Assembly (NCBI RefSeq): GCF_004514475.2
Contig: NZ_MYFO02000005.1
Location: forward strand, 310,001 to 374,000
Length of the DNA: 64,000 nucleotides
Reading direction: 5' to 3'
From: Paenibacillus athensensis
GTDB taxonomy: Bacteria > Bacillota > Bacilli > Paenibacillales > NBRC-103111
The translations under genes and the position numbers were made by a program. The notes beneath the pieces were generated by a model, which saw only the letters and a list, made by a program, of their open reading frames with translations, was not told the DNA's origin and made no database searches. The stretch's first letter is position 1, and each line of letters starts with the position of its first letter. Shown here piece after piece: positions 35,961-44,355 of this stretch.

Positions 35961-36314
35961 TTATACACTTTGAGCGTCCCGCTCCATGCCGAGCACTTCC
36001 GTCTCATACGCTTGAAAAGCATTTTCGATGCCACACACCACATCTTTGATCCGCAAATAGCCGCCAGCGAACGGCTTGGAATCCTTCAGCTCCTCCCACA
36101 AGCTGTGGTACGCGCACAGATCGTCCGTCAAGCAGACGACAAAATCCGTACAAGCCCCGCTGAACGCATCGGCATCAAAATACCGCACCTGCACCTTGCC
36201 CGCAGACCTCGCCACAGCAGCGTACATGCCGGCTGCATTCGCCCGCCGCTCCTCGCGCGACAACGCCAGCCAGGAGGCATCCACCTCCAGCAAAACCACA
36301 AAGCAAAACGTCAT
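35961..36314 (-). CDS. darcynin family protein
   Basis: A 117-residue protein matching the small darcynin family: N-terminal FCFVVLLEVDASWLALSREE, the motif VRYFDADAFSGACTDFVVCL, then AYHSLWEELKDSKPF and IKDVVCGIENAFQAYE. The family has no established function. ATG 36314 has a perfect AAGGAGGTG ribosome site. A promoter with an overlapping inverted repeat lies upstream, suggesting tight control by a dedicated repressor. Confidence 0.78.
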   Translation of the reverse strand: MTFCFVVLLEVDASWLALSREERRANAAGMYAAVARSAGKVQVRYFDADAFSGACTDFVVCLTDDLCAYHSLWEELKDSKPFAGGYLRIKDVVCGIENAFQAYETEVLGMERDAQSV

Positions 36315-36332
36315 CGGAAAGCACCTCCTTAT

Positions 36333-36381
36333 TAGTAGTTCTTTATAAGACTACTATAATTCCGGTTTCCATTTTTTGCAA
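36333..36381 (-). promoter_or_regulatory. promoter and inverted-repeat operator of the darcynin gene
   Basis: On the minus strand: -35 TTGCAA (36376-36381), 17 bases, -10 TATAGT (36353-36358). The inverted repeat TAGTAGT (36333-36339) and ACTACTA (36350-36356) covers the -10 and start site. Its form recalls HxlR/PadR-type operators. Confidence 0.6.
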
Positions 36382-36587
36382 ACGTTTTTTTCTCTCGACA
36401 CGTCGCTGTCAATTGCCAATCGCTCAGTTGTAACGCCACGGCCCCCGCACGTCGCCTTGGTCAAACCCCTGAATCGCGCTTTGCGTTCCCTTTCCTATCC
36501 GCCACAGCCCAAAACGCCCTTTGACGCAAAAATCCCCTCCTGCAAGATGGACTCCGCCACCCCTGCCGAAAGGGATTCCCGATACGT

Positions 36588-37256
36588 TTATTCCTCATCG
36601 ATCAAATATTGATTCAAAATATCAACCAGCTCATGGACCGTCGTCGACGGATTTTGCATGCAGGGATCGTGCTTGCCATCGCGATGGAAATGAAATTTCC
36701 GCAGCTCCTTGGCCCAGCGAATCGCCAGATGCTGGTTTCCAAGCTCCGCCAGCAGCGCATAAATACCTGGGTCCGCCTTGCGGTATTCCTGACATAAATA
36801 TTCGCTCAGCTTGTCTTTATATTGATCTCTGGACAACGCCGTATCGACAAAAGCAAAATGCAGCAAATACCACAGCTCAAACGCTTCATTCGTAAACGCG
36901 TAGCGAATTCGCTTGCGCTCGCACAGCGCGATCGCTTCATTAAACTGATCCTTGGAAAATGAATCGCGATCAAACACGCACCATACCTGCACATACGGCG
37001 TTCCCCGGTCCGCGGCCTGCTCCTGCAGCCTCACTGCTTCTTTAACGAGACTGAGCGTATTTTTCCCTTCCCCCTGAATATCCAGATCGATCACGTCGGT
37101 TTTGACCGGAAACGCCCGAAAATAATTCGGCTCCGTTTTTTCGCCCTCGCAGACGATCAGAAACCGTTCGCGCTTGGGCCGGCGATTGGCCCCGGAGCGG
37201 TCGTAGCCGTCTTCCTTTTGCCGCTTTCGCTTGTGATGCAAATCGTCCGTCCCCAT
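36588..37256 (-). CDS. RloB/AbiLii-like protein (TOPRIM-type nuclease candidate)
   Basis: A 222-residue RloB-family protein. The motif FLIVCEGEKTEPNYF (E37, E39) followed by VWCVFDRDSF (D96, D98) matches the acidic pattern of TOPRIM domains, as in OLD-family nucleases. The N-terminus is basic (residues 8-31). It starts 2 bases after the RloA-like ATPase gene, so the two form one defence operon. In lactococcal AbiL the two-gene pair aborts phage infection; nuclease action is inferred. Confidence 0.82.
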   Translation of the reverse strand: MGTDDLHHKRKRQKEDGYDRSGANRRPKRERFLIVCEGEKTEPNYFRAFPVKTDVIDLDIQGEGKNTLSLVKEAVRLQEQAADRGTPYVQVWCVFDRDSFSKDQFNEAIALCERKRIRYAFTNEAFELWYLLHFAFVDTALSRDQYKDKLSEYLCQEYRKADPGIYALLAELGNQHLAIRWAKELRKFHFHRDGKHDPCMQNPSTTVHELVDILNQYLIDEE

Positions 37257-37258
37257 AA

Positions 37259-38572
37259 TCAGTACTCCTCCAAAAATCGATGCAGGTCGCCAATACGGGG
37301 AATACCGCCATATTTACCGAGCATGTAGTCCTTGCCGTAAGAGGCATCCTTACGGACCTTGCGGTCTTTTCTTTCCTGCGTTTCTTCTTCGTCCAGCTTG
37401 TAGTCGACGAGCGAATACAAATCGGTTGCGCCGTAACGGTCCTTTTCGGCAAACCATACTTGATCCCTGCGTAGCAGCTCCTTGGTCAGATTGGTCACAT
37501 CGTGCGTAGCAAAAATCAACTGGGCATTTTTCGTATTCACATCGTAGGAGTGAAACATTTCAATGATTTTTCTTGTCAGCAAGGGGTGCAGCTTGGCATC
37601 AAATTCATCGACGACCAGCACGCCGCCCTCGGTCAGCTTCTCCAGAATCGGGCCGGCCATGCTCAAAAATTTCTTGGTGCCTTCCGATTCGCTGGCGTTC
37701 ACATCAAAGATACTATGACCTACCGGCTGGTGATTGCCGTCAAATTTCGTGTGAGCGCTGACGAACATCTCTGCGGAAGACAACTGCTCCATCAGCTCTT
37801 TGGGAATTTCCATCCCCGTCGGCAGCCGCAGCTCGTCAACCTGCAGCTTCTCCATCTTCAATTCATCAATCGCAAAATCGGCAGCCTGAACAAAGCTGAG
37901 AATTTGACTGCGGTATTGAAGATTCTCCATCAATTTGAGCGTATACCCCATCGAATTATTCGAGGTGCCGGACAAAAAATTAAACTCGCGCATCCATTCC
38001 AGCAGGCTTGTCGCGATCGGACCGTTAAAATTCGCCACCACGGAAATAAACAGCGCGTTGCTGCGCGTTTTTCGCTCCATTCCCTTAGCTTCCTCGTAAA
38101 AAGGCGTGCGCGGCCGCACGGAAATGTCGTCGTTCTCGCGGACAAACAGCATCACTTCGCGATTTTTACTCAAATCCGGCCGGTAGAACAGCCACTCCTC
38201 ATGGACGCGTTCCTTGTCGACCACAAAGCCATAGCGATACAAAACCTGATTCTGAATAAACACCATTTCAAAAAGGCTTGGCTTATGCTCCGTTTCCGTG
38301 CTCAGCCGGAAGGGCTCCACCTCCAGCTCTTCGCCTGCTTGCGAATCCTTCGAGGAATGAATCACCAGCCGTTTCATGCATGACATCGCCGCAAACAAAT
38401 TACTTTTTCCACCGGCATTGGCGCCATACAGCACAGCGGATTTCAGCAGCCTGAACTTCCCCTGCCCAAACACATGCGTATCCTCGTGCTCGCTCACGGG
38501 GCCGGCCACCATGCTAAACGTCACTTTATCCTTGAAGGATAAAAAGTTTTCCGTACTGAATTGAAGGAACAT
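37259..38572 (-). CDS. RloA/AbiLi-like AAA ATPase
   Basis: A 437-residue ABC-type/AAA_21 ATPase. Walker A is LYGANAGGKSNLF (about 48-60), signature-like SEGTKKFL (296-303), Walker B VLVVDEFDAKLHP (318-330) and switch His in IFATHD (H357). The N-terminal FLQFSTENFLSFKDK is typical of OLD-like and AbiL-type defence ATPases. ATG 38572 follows AAAGGATGG. It is operonic with the RloB-like gene. It probably senses infection and licenses the TOPRIM partner. A terminator separates it from lacI. Confidence 0.87.
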   Translation of the reverse strand: MFLQFSTENFLSFKDKVTFSMVAGPVSEHEDTHVFGQGKFRLLKSAVLYGANAGGKSNLFAAMSCMKRLVIHSSKDSQAGEELEVEPFRLSTETEHKPSLFEMVFIQNQVLYRYGFVVDKERVHEEWLFYRPDLSKNREVMLFVRENDDISVRPRTPFYEEAKGMERKTRSNALFISVVANFNGPIATSLLEWMREFNFLSGTSNNSMGYTLKLMENLQYRSQILSFVQAADFAIDELKMEKLQVDELRLPTGMEIPKELMEQLSSAEMFVSAHTKFDGNHQPVGHSIFDVNASESEGTKKFLSMAGPILEKLTEGGVLVVDEFDAKLHPLLTRKIIEMFHSYDVNTKNAQLIFATHDVTNLTKELLRRDQVWFAEKDRYGATDLYSLVDYKLDEEETQERKDRKVRKDASYGKDYMLGKYGGIPRIGDLHRFLEEY

Positions 38573-38652
38573 GTATCAAGTCCATCCTTTATAACCGCCT
38601 ATTTTAAAATCGAAATGTGGAACCTCTTAGTATAATTATAAGCCTCCGGATT

Positions 38653-38693
38653 AAAAAAATACAGTTTTGCGAGAAATTTTCTCACAAAACTGT
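38653..38693 (-). terminator. intrinsic terminator of the lacI-type gene
   Basis: On the minus strand ACAGTTTTGTGAGAAA pairs with TTTCTCGCAAAACTGT and is followed by ATTTTTTT. It separates the regulator from the RloAB-like operon, whose own -10 candidate TATAAT is at 38635-38640. Confidence 0.85.
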
Positions 38694-38695
38694 AC

Positions 38696-39712
38696 TTATT
38701 GCTGCGAAATCAGCGCTATAACCGAATCGCGCACAACCAGCTCATGCGCCAGCTCCGTCCGCAGCTCGCACGCTTCGCCGTCGAGCACCTTCAACAGCTT
38801 TTGCACCGCGCCATAGCCAATCCGAGCAATCGGCTGGCCCACCGTCGTCAGCGGCGGAATCGCCATCGACGCCATCCGGGTATTGTCGAAGCCAAGCACC
38901 GATACCTCAGCAGGTATCTTCACTCCGACTTCATGCAAATAGGACAGCGCGCCAAGCCCCATCTCGTCGCTCATGGCAAAAACCGCCGTCAGCTCGGGAT
39001 AGCTGCGGTGCAGCCGCTTCATCGCCTCATAGCCGTGCTCGAACCGATAATCGCCGTACGCTACGCAGCGTTCGACATCCAGCTCCAGCCCGGCGTCGCG
39101 GAGCGCGCGGAGAAAGCCCTGCAGCCGCGGCAGCCCGGCTACCGTATCGGCAGGCCGGCCGCTGATCATCGCAATCCGCCGATGCCCTTGGCCAATCAGG
39201 TAGACCGCCCCGTCATACGCCGCCTGCTCGTCATTCACCTTGATCGAAGGAATGTCGTATTCCAGACTATGCGTTGCGGCCAGCACCAGCGGCAGCCCCG
39301 TGGCGCGCAGCAGCTCGTAATCCTCGGAGGATACCGGCTCACTCATGAAAATCAAGCCGTCTACCCGTTTTTCCGCCATGACCTGGAGCGAGTCTCCGAG
39401 CCGCTTTTTGTTTTTATCCGTATTGCTCAAAATGATGTTATGGCCCATCTCACGGGCCGCATCCTCCATGCCGCGAATCGCTTCGGCGTAATACGCGTTG
39501 GACACATCGGGCACAAGCACGCCGATCGTTTTCGTTTTTTTGAAAATCAGCCCGCGGGCCAGCGCATTGGGATGGTAGCGCAGCTGCTCGATCGCCTCCA
39601 GCACACGCTGCCGCTTCTCTGGGGCCACAATTTCCGGGCTGTTCATGACGCGGGAAATCGTACTGATCGAAACGTTCGCCAGCTTGGCTACATCCTTGAT
39701 CGTCGTTTTCAT
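38696..39712 (-). CDS. LacI family transcriptional regulator
   Basis: A 338-residue regulator: N-terminal LacI helix-turn-helix and hinge (TIKDVAKLANVSISTISRVM, hinge near residue 52) and a periplasmic-binding-like domain (60-338) with FAMSDEMGLGALSYL and VLGFDNTRMASMAIPPLTTV. It resembles sugar-responsive CcpA/PurR-like repressors. The ligand is unknown. It lies just downstream of the aminocyclitol-lipid operon, whose promoter region carries two LacI-like palindromes, so it could be that operon's repressor. This is inference. Confidence 0.92.
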   Translation of the reverse strand: MKTTIKDVAKLANVSISTISRVMNSPEIVAPEKRQRVLEAIEQLRYHPNALARGLIFKKTKTIGVLVPDVSNAYYAEAIRGMEDAAREMGHNIILSNTDKNKKRLGDSLQVMAEKRVDGLIFMSEPVSSEDYELLRATGLPLVLAATHSLEYDIPSIKVNDEQAAYDGAVYLIGQGHRRIAMISGRPADTVAGLPRLQGFLRALRDAGLELDVERCVAYGDYRFEHGYEAMKRLHRSYPELTAVFAMSDEMGLGALSYLHEVGVKIPAEVSVLGFDNTRMASMAIPPLTTVGQPIARIGYGAVQKLLKVLDGEACELRTELAHELVVRDSVIALISQQ

Positions 39713-39911
39713 GATTCACAATCCTAGCATTTAAAATGAAAGTCAGTCGTGCCGTACCGTCAGAATTGTCAAGTTTAGTAAAGTTATATCAATCATTCAT
39801 CTGCATTCAGTCAAGTCTAGTCAACCACACCCTGCCTATACCGTCAAGGTTCCGGTTCGGCTTTTTTTAGGCGCTCCTGCGCGTCCTGCAAGCCGCCGTT
39901 GTCCCGATAAA

Positions 39912-39938
39912 GAAAAAACTGCCCAATGCTGGACAGTT
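39912..39938 (-). terminator. terminator of the 12-gene biosynthetic operon
   Basis: On the minus strand AACTGTCC pairs with GGGCAGTT around AGCATT and is followed by TTTTTTC, about 30 bases after the aminotransferase stop. It marks the end of the operon. Confidence 0.8.
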
Positions 39939-39967
39939 CGGTAAGATAACAAATTCTGCGATGTCGG

Positions 39968-41212
39968 TTACCGTGAGCTCTTACTGGCTGACAAGCCGCG
40001 GAACGCTTGAACGATATCGGCCAAATCCTCCTGCTCCGCCAGCAGCATGGAATGGTGAAACACAATGCCGCATGCATGCGCCTCGTCGCAATGCGGCAGC
40101 TCCAGCTCGCCGGTTTGCAGCGCTTCGCGATAAAACGGCTCCAGCTCATGCACGCGCGGATGCGGCGCATACAGCGGATTTCGGTGCAGCGGAATGTATG
40201 GCGGATGGAGCATGAAATCCTCCATTTGCAGCAGCACCTTCAGTTGGGCAATCGCTTCCCCCGCGCTTTTGCCAAAACGGTCGGCATCGATCCGCACGAC
40301 GTAGCCGTAGTACGTCTGCCGCTCGACACCCTCCCGGCGGCGCATCGTCAGCACGCCGGGAATGCTCCCGAGCTGCTCGTCCAGCCAGCGCGCGTTCCGT
40401 TCGCGCTTGAGATTCTGCGCGTCCAGCTTGCCGAGCTGGTCGAGCAGAATCGCCGCCTGGAACTCGGAGATGCAGCGATTCGTGGCGAAGCGCGAGCGCC
40501 CCGTCACGAGCTGCATCGCGCCAACAGGCGTCGCTTGCGGATCAAGCAGCGTGCGCGCGTTCCACGCCGACTGCTCGATCCGCTCCTTGAGCGTGGCGTC
40601 GTCGGTGAGCGCCGCGCCCCCTTCGCCGCAGGTCAGCACCTTGCCCTGCTGCATCGAAAACACGCCGATATGCCCCAGCGTTCCGGCATATCGGCCCTTA
40701 TACACCGAGCCGTGGCTATGCGCGGTGTCTTCTACCACCGATAGCCCGTATTCGCCGGCAATCGCCATAATGGCGTCCATGTCGGCCATGCAGCCGTACA
40801 TGTGCACGGGAATGATCGCCTTCGTGCGGGCGCTCAGCTTCTGCCGGATACTGTCCGGGCTGATGCAGAACGTATCCGGCTCGATATCGGCAATGACCGG
40901 AATCGCATTGACGGACAACACCGCAATCGCCGGGGCCACCCACGTGAAGCCCGGCACAATCACCTCGTCGCCGTAGCCGATGTCCAGCGCCTCCAGCGCC
41001 GCAATCAGCGCCGACGTGCCGTGGTCCAGCGTCACGCAATGCGCAGCGCCGTTATAATCGGCGAAAGCGCGGGCGAAGCGCTGCTCCATCGTCGCCTGGC
41101 CCATGAACGGGCCGCTGATCGCCCATCTGCCGCTGTCGAGCACCTCTTGCAGCTTGGCCAGCGTTCCTTGATCGGCTTCCGGCCAGCGGGGCCATGTTCG
41201 GATCGTTTTCAT
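39968..41212 (-). CDS. L-glutamine:2-deoxy-scyllo-inosose-type aminotransferase
   Basis: A 414-residue DegT/DnrJ/EryC1 PLP aminotransferase very like butirosin BtrS/BtrR: WPRWPEADQ and RWAISGPFMG at the start, PLP lysine K191 in FSMQQGKVLTCGEGG, IIPVHMYGCMADM and the C-terminal FMLHPPYIPLHRNPLY. In that family it transfers the amino group of glutamine to 2-deoxy-scyllo-inosose to make 2-deoxy-scyllo-inosamine. It overlaps the inosose synthase gene by four bases, so the two steps are coupled. It is the last gene of the operon. A close alternative is AHBA-synthase-type, which the sequence fits less well. Confidence 0.85.
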   Translation of the reverse strand: MKTIRTWPRWPEADQGTLAKLQEVLDSGRWAISGPFMGQATMEQRFARAFADYNGAAHCVTLDHGTSALIAALEALDIGYGDEVIVPGFTWVAPAIAVLSVNAIPVIADIEPDTFCISPDSIRQKLSARTKAIIPVHMYGCMADMDAIMAIAGEYGLSVVEDTAHSHGSVYKGRYAGTLGHIGVFSMQQGKVLTCGEGGAALTDDATLKERIEQSAWNARTLLDPQATPVGAMQLVTGRSRFATNRCISEFQAAILLDQLGKLDAQNLKRERNARWLDEQLGSIPGVLTMRRREGVERQTYYGYVVRIDADRFGKSAGEAIAQLKVLLQMEDFMLHPPYIPLHRNPLYAPHPRVHELEPFYREALQTGELELPHCDEAHACGIVFHHSMLLAEQEDLADIVQAFRGLSASKSSR

Positions 41213-42342
41213 GTTCCCATCACCGCACTTTTCGTAGCGACTAGCTGCTCTTCGATGACTTCCAGAATCAGCTTGTTGTCGACCAGCGTCACATATGCTT
41301 CGCCGTCGCGCGCCAGCTCCCCGAGTCCGCTCAGCAGTATGAGCGCGGTTTTGCCCGACTCGGCTTGACGGTAGCCGCGTTTATTGTCTTTTTTCATATA
41401 CGCCTCAATGCCCGGAAGCAGCTCGGCCGACGGCCGAATATCGACACCGATCGCGTCAATCAGACGGTCGTGCTGCTCGACCTCGGCGGGTGCGAGCAGG
41501 CCGATGCGGCGGGCAATTCGCGCTGCGCAGCGCATGCCGAACGCCACGCATTCGCCATGTACGAATTCGCCGTCGCTAACCAGCTCCAGGGCATGGCCGA
41601 TCGTATGGCCGTATTCCAGCACGAGCGCTTCCTTTTTCTCATAAGGATCGTCGCGCATGACCGCCGTTTTGGCATCGATGCAGAAATCGATAAACGTCTG
41701 CAGCTCCTCGGCCGAATAGACATTGTCAGTACGCAGCAGCGGCTGCAGCGCCGGAATATGCCCCGGCTTGATCGTCAGCAGGTTCTTCACCAGCTCGCAC
41801 ATGCCCGCCCGCACCTCGCGCGCCGGCAGCGCTTCAAGGAAGCTTAGTTCGACGCAGACGAGCTGCGGCGTATAATAGAAGCCGGCAAGATTTTTGCCCG
41901 CTTGCAGATTCACCGCTTGCTTGAGCGACAGCACCGAATCGGAAGCCGCCATCAGCGTCGTCGGAATGTGCAGCAGCGGCAGCCCGCGGAACAGCAGGCC
42001 GGCGACAATCCCGGCCACATTGCCGGTCACGCCTCCGCCCAAAGCGACAATCGCCGTGCGCCGGTCCGCTCCCAGCGCAATCGTCTGCTCGGCCAGCTCC
42101 TGCACCGTCGTCAGATTTTTGCAGCTCTCGCCTGGCGCAAACCGCAGCACATCGGCAGGGGCCACAGCAGCGAATACCGCCTTCGTTCGCGCCACGATCC
42201 AGTCGGGAATGCCGGTATCGGCAATCAGGACAAAGCGGTCATACGGCTTGTCCGCGAGCCAGCCCGGCAGCGCGTCCAAGCTGCCCTCCCCGGAAACAAA
42301 ATCATAGGCAAACGGTCCGAATTGCACCTTTCTGGATTTCAT
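41209..42342 (-). CDS. 2-deoxy-scyllo-inosose synthase
   Basis: A 377-residue sugar-phosphate cyclase of the dehydroquinate-synthase fold. It follows BtrC closely: GADRRTAIVALGGGVTGNVA, MAASDSVLSLKQAVNLQAGK, EVRAGMCELVKNLL, LEYGHTIGHALEL and DNKRGY, with the His and Glu metal ligands conserved. The reaction is glucose-6-phosphate to 2-deoxy-scyllo-inosose using NAD and Co/Zn. ATG 42342 (or 42345) follows AAAGGAGATGG; the longer frame has no support. It is the gateway enzyme of a 2-deoxystreptamine-like carbocycle. No BtrN-type dehydrogenase is encoded here. Confidence 0.88.
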   Translation of the reverse strand: MKSRKVQFGPFAYDFVSGEGSLDALPGWLADKPYDRFVLIADTGIPDWIVARTKAVFAAVAPADVLRFAPGESCKNLTTVQELAEQTIALGADRRTAIVALGGGVTGNVAGIVAGLLFRGLPLLHIPTTLMAASDSVLSLKQAVNLQAGKNLAGFYYTPQLVCVELSFLEALPAREVRAGMCELVKNLLTIKPGHIPALQPLLRTDNVYSAEELQTFIDFCIDAKTAVMRDDPYEKKEALVLEYGHTIGHALELVSDGEFVHGECVAFGMRCAARIARRIGLLAPAEVEQHDRLIDAIGVDIRPSAELLPGIEAYMKKDNKRGYRQAESGKTALILLSGLGELARDGEAYVTLVDNKLILEVIEEQLVATKSAVMGT

Positions 42343-42385
42343 CATCCATCTCCTTTGCTTGTCCGTTTTTCGAGCGTTCGTCCCT

Positions 42386-43396
42386 CTAGCGTCCATGAGG
42401 CGCAGGCTGCGGCTCTGAATGCTGCTGCGCTTGCTCAGCCAGCCGAATCTCAAGCTCCGCTCCGACCTGCTCCAGCACGGTTGCCTCCAGGGAAATCAGC
42501 TTTTCATACTCCTCCAGCAGCCGCTCGTATTCCGCAGCCGAACGGCGGCCGACCGTCATCGGAACCATCATATTCACCAAATCCCAACGGGCAACCAGCG
42601 ACTGCAGCGCCTCCAGCGCGTCCGGCTTCAGCCCGGCCTGTCCGGCCCACTCGGCGAATTGCTGACGGCTTTTGGTAATCAGGATTTGATGCCCCATAAT
42701 TTTATAGATCTCGTCATGCAGATTCATCCCCGGCGCAGGCTCCAGATACAGCTCCTGCATCCGTGCAGCAAACGCCCGGCCAACCCGCAAGCTGATCTGC
42801 GGATCATAAGCGCGGATTGCAGCCAGCGCCAGCGCCGGCAAATGATCGCGGTCCAAAGCGGCTTGCGCCTCTTGCGGATCAGCGACGGGAATGACCAAAA
42901 ACGGCGTAAAACGCCCCTGCTGCCGGTAATTAAATGCCGTGTCGATCATTTGACCAAGATAGCTGTCTTCCACCTTGTACAATTCCCCGTGATACTGGTC
43001 GTACATGACGAAACGATCCTCGGCCCAGTCCACGATCAGTTGGAAGTTCCAGTAATCGTTATCGAAATTCGTCGGGTCCAGCACCGAATAACGCAAATTA
43101 ATCGCGGCCGGCAGCACTCCCTGCTCCCGCACGAAGCGTTTGGCGAACGCCACCGCGCCCTCCCGGCCGTCCATAGCCGGAAACGCCATGTCCGTTCCGA
43201 TTCGCGTCAGAAATTGCCGCGCCGCCCCTTCGGGATGCAAGCCGACCAGCTTGCCGTCGAAATGACCGAGCTCAAAATAATTCGGTGCCATAAACACCGC
43301 TTCCGGCGCAAAACGCAGCCCGTGCACGTCGGCCAGCGTGTTATAGACACTTGCCAGCACGCAATTGAAGGCCGGCTTCAAGGTCTCTTTGCTCAT
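42386..43396 (-). CDS. BtrH-N-like papain-fold protein lacking the catalytic His
   Basis: A 336-residue paralogue of the next gene upstream, aligning without gaps over the first 133 residues. Cys12 (PAFNCVLASV) and Asp133 (MYDQY) are kept, but the catalytic-His positions are N117 and Q119 (DNDYWNFQLIV). The fold resembles the butirosin BtrH N-terminal/C39-like domain, whose active members move an acyl group from an ACP to an aminoglycoside. This copy is probably inactive or has changed chemistry and may act as a partner subunit. The C-terminal half is helical. Confidence 0.6.
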   Translation of the reverse strand: MSKETLKPAFNCVLASVYNTLADVHGLRFAPEAVFMAPNYFELGHFDGKLVGLHPEGAARQFLTRIGTDMAFPAMDGREGAVAFAKRFVREQGVLPAAINLRYSVLDPTNFDNDYWNFQLIVDWAEDRFVMYDQYHGELYKVEDSYLGQMIDTAFNYRQQGRFTPFLVIPVADPQEAQAALDRDHLPALALAAIRAYDPQISLRVGRAFAARMQELYLEPAPGMNLHDEIYKIMGHQILITKSRQQFAEWAGQAGLKPDALEALQSLVARWDLVNMMVPMTVGRRSAAEYERLLEEYEKLISLEATVLEQVGAELEIRLAEQAQQHSEPQPAPHGR

Positions 43397-44355
43397 CGGG
43401 CTCCTTCTCCTTCCAGCGCCGCGTTCCGCGCGGATAAGCTGCGCAGCAGCGTGTTTTCATTATTGATCAGCTGCGTATAAGCCAGCTCCAGACGGTCGAA
43501 CTCGTCAGCCGTGCGGCGCGCCAAGGCCATGCCAAGCTGGTGGCGGTACGTTTCCCACAGCTCGCGCAGCTGCTGCACAGGCTGCACATCGGCCCAGCCC
43601 GCTTCCTCCAGCGCCGTCTGGAACATATCCCGACATTTGATGATGACATGATGATAGTTCATCAGCCGGTACATCTCGGTTTCATTCGGACGGCTTCCCG
43701 TGTAGCGGTGCAGCCCGCGGATAAACGAAACGCCGGCCTGCAGATTGTCCTCCAGCGGATAGTCGGCGGCAAATGCCGCCAGCTCCGCCCCGCTTCGCCG
43801 CTTGCTCTGCGCCTTGCGCCGCACCTCGGCTTCCGGCTCGATGCAATCGGCCAGCAAATACGGCGTAAACTTGCCCTCAAAGCGATAATTGAACGGCGTA
43901 TCGATCGCCAGTCCCAGCTGCTGCTCGGGCATGAAATAATATTCATTTTCGAATTGGTCGAACATCCGAAAGCCGCCGGGCTCACGCGCAACAATCAGAT
44001 GGAAATGCCAATAATCGTTATCGAACGGCAGCGGGTCCAGAATATCGTAGCGCAAATTGATGCTTACCGGCAGCACGCCGCGATGGGCCAAATGCCAATC
44101 GATATAAGCAAAAGCTTCCGGCAAGCCGGCAAATGGCGGATAGACGAAGCCTGCACCCACGTCATGCAAAAATTCCAGCGACACCTCCTCCGGCGACACG
44201 GTCATCAAGCAGCCGTCGGCGTGAATGACCTTGAAATAGGAGCGATTGAAGCTAACCGAACCGACATCGGCGGGAATGCCGTGTATCGTTTCGAGGTAAT
44301 TGCAGACGGTCGCGATGACGCAGTTGAAGCCTCCCTTGAGCGGCGGCGTGTTCAT
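43393..44355 (-). CDS. BtrH-N-like papain-fold acyltransferase candidate
   Basis: A 320-residue protein. Its N-terminal domain has Cys12 (GGFNCVIATV) at a helix start, then LPVSINLRYDILD, His117/His119 in DNDYWHFHLIV and Asp133 in RMFDQF, a complete Cys-His-Asp arrangement of the papain/C39-like BtrH type. In butirosin, BtrH moves an acyl chain from an ACP to ribostamycin. With two ACPs and an aminocyclitol pathway in the same operon, an acyl transfer to the aminocyclitol is likely. Family assignment is by pattern, not search. ATGA overlaps join it to both neighbours. Confidence 0.62.
   Translation of the reverse strand: MNTPPLKGGFNCVIATVCNYLETIHGIPADVGSVSFNRSYFKVIHADGCLMTVSPEEVSLEFLHDVGAGFVYPPFAGLPEAFAYIDWHLAHRGVLPVSINLRYDILDPLPFDNDYWHFHLIVAREPGGFRMFDQFENEYYFMPEQQLGLAIDTPFNYRFEGKFTPYLLADCIEPEAEVRRKAQSKRRSGAELAAFAADYPLEDNLQAGVSFIRGLHRYTGSRPNETEMYRLMNYHHVIIKCRDMFQTALEEAGWADVQPVQQLRELWETYRHQLGMALARRTADEFDRLELAYTQLINNENTLLRSLSARNAALEGEGAR

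Noticed and set aside
39968-42342. A complete 2-deoxystreptamine or butirosin-type aminoglycoside pathway
   Set aside because: Only the first two enzymes are present; there is no radical-SAM dehydrogenase (BtrN), BtrM-type glycosyltransferase or phosphoribosyl step, and the rest of the operon is fatty-acid-like.
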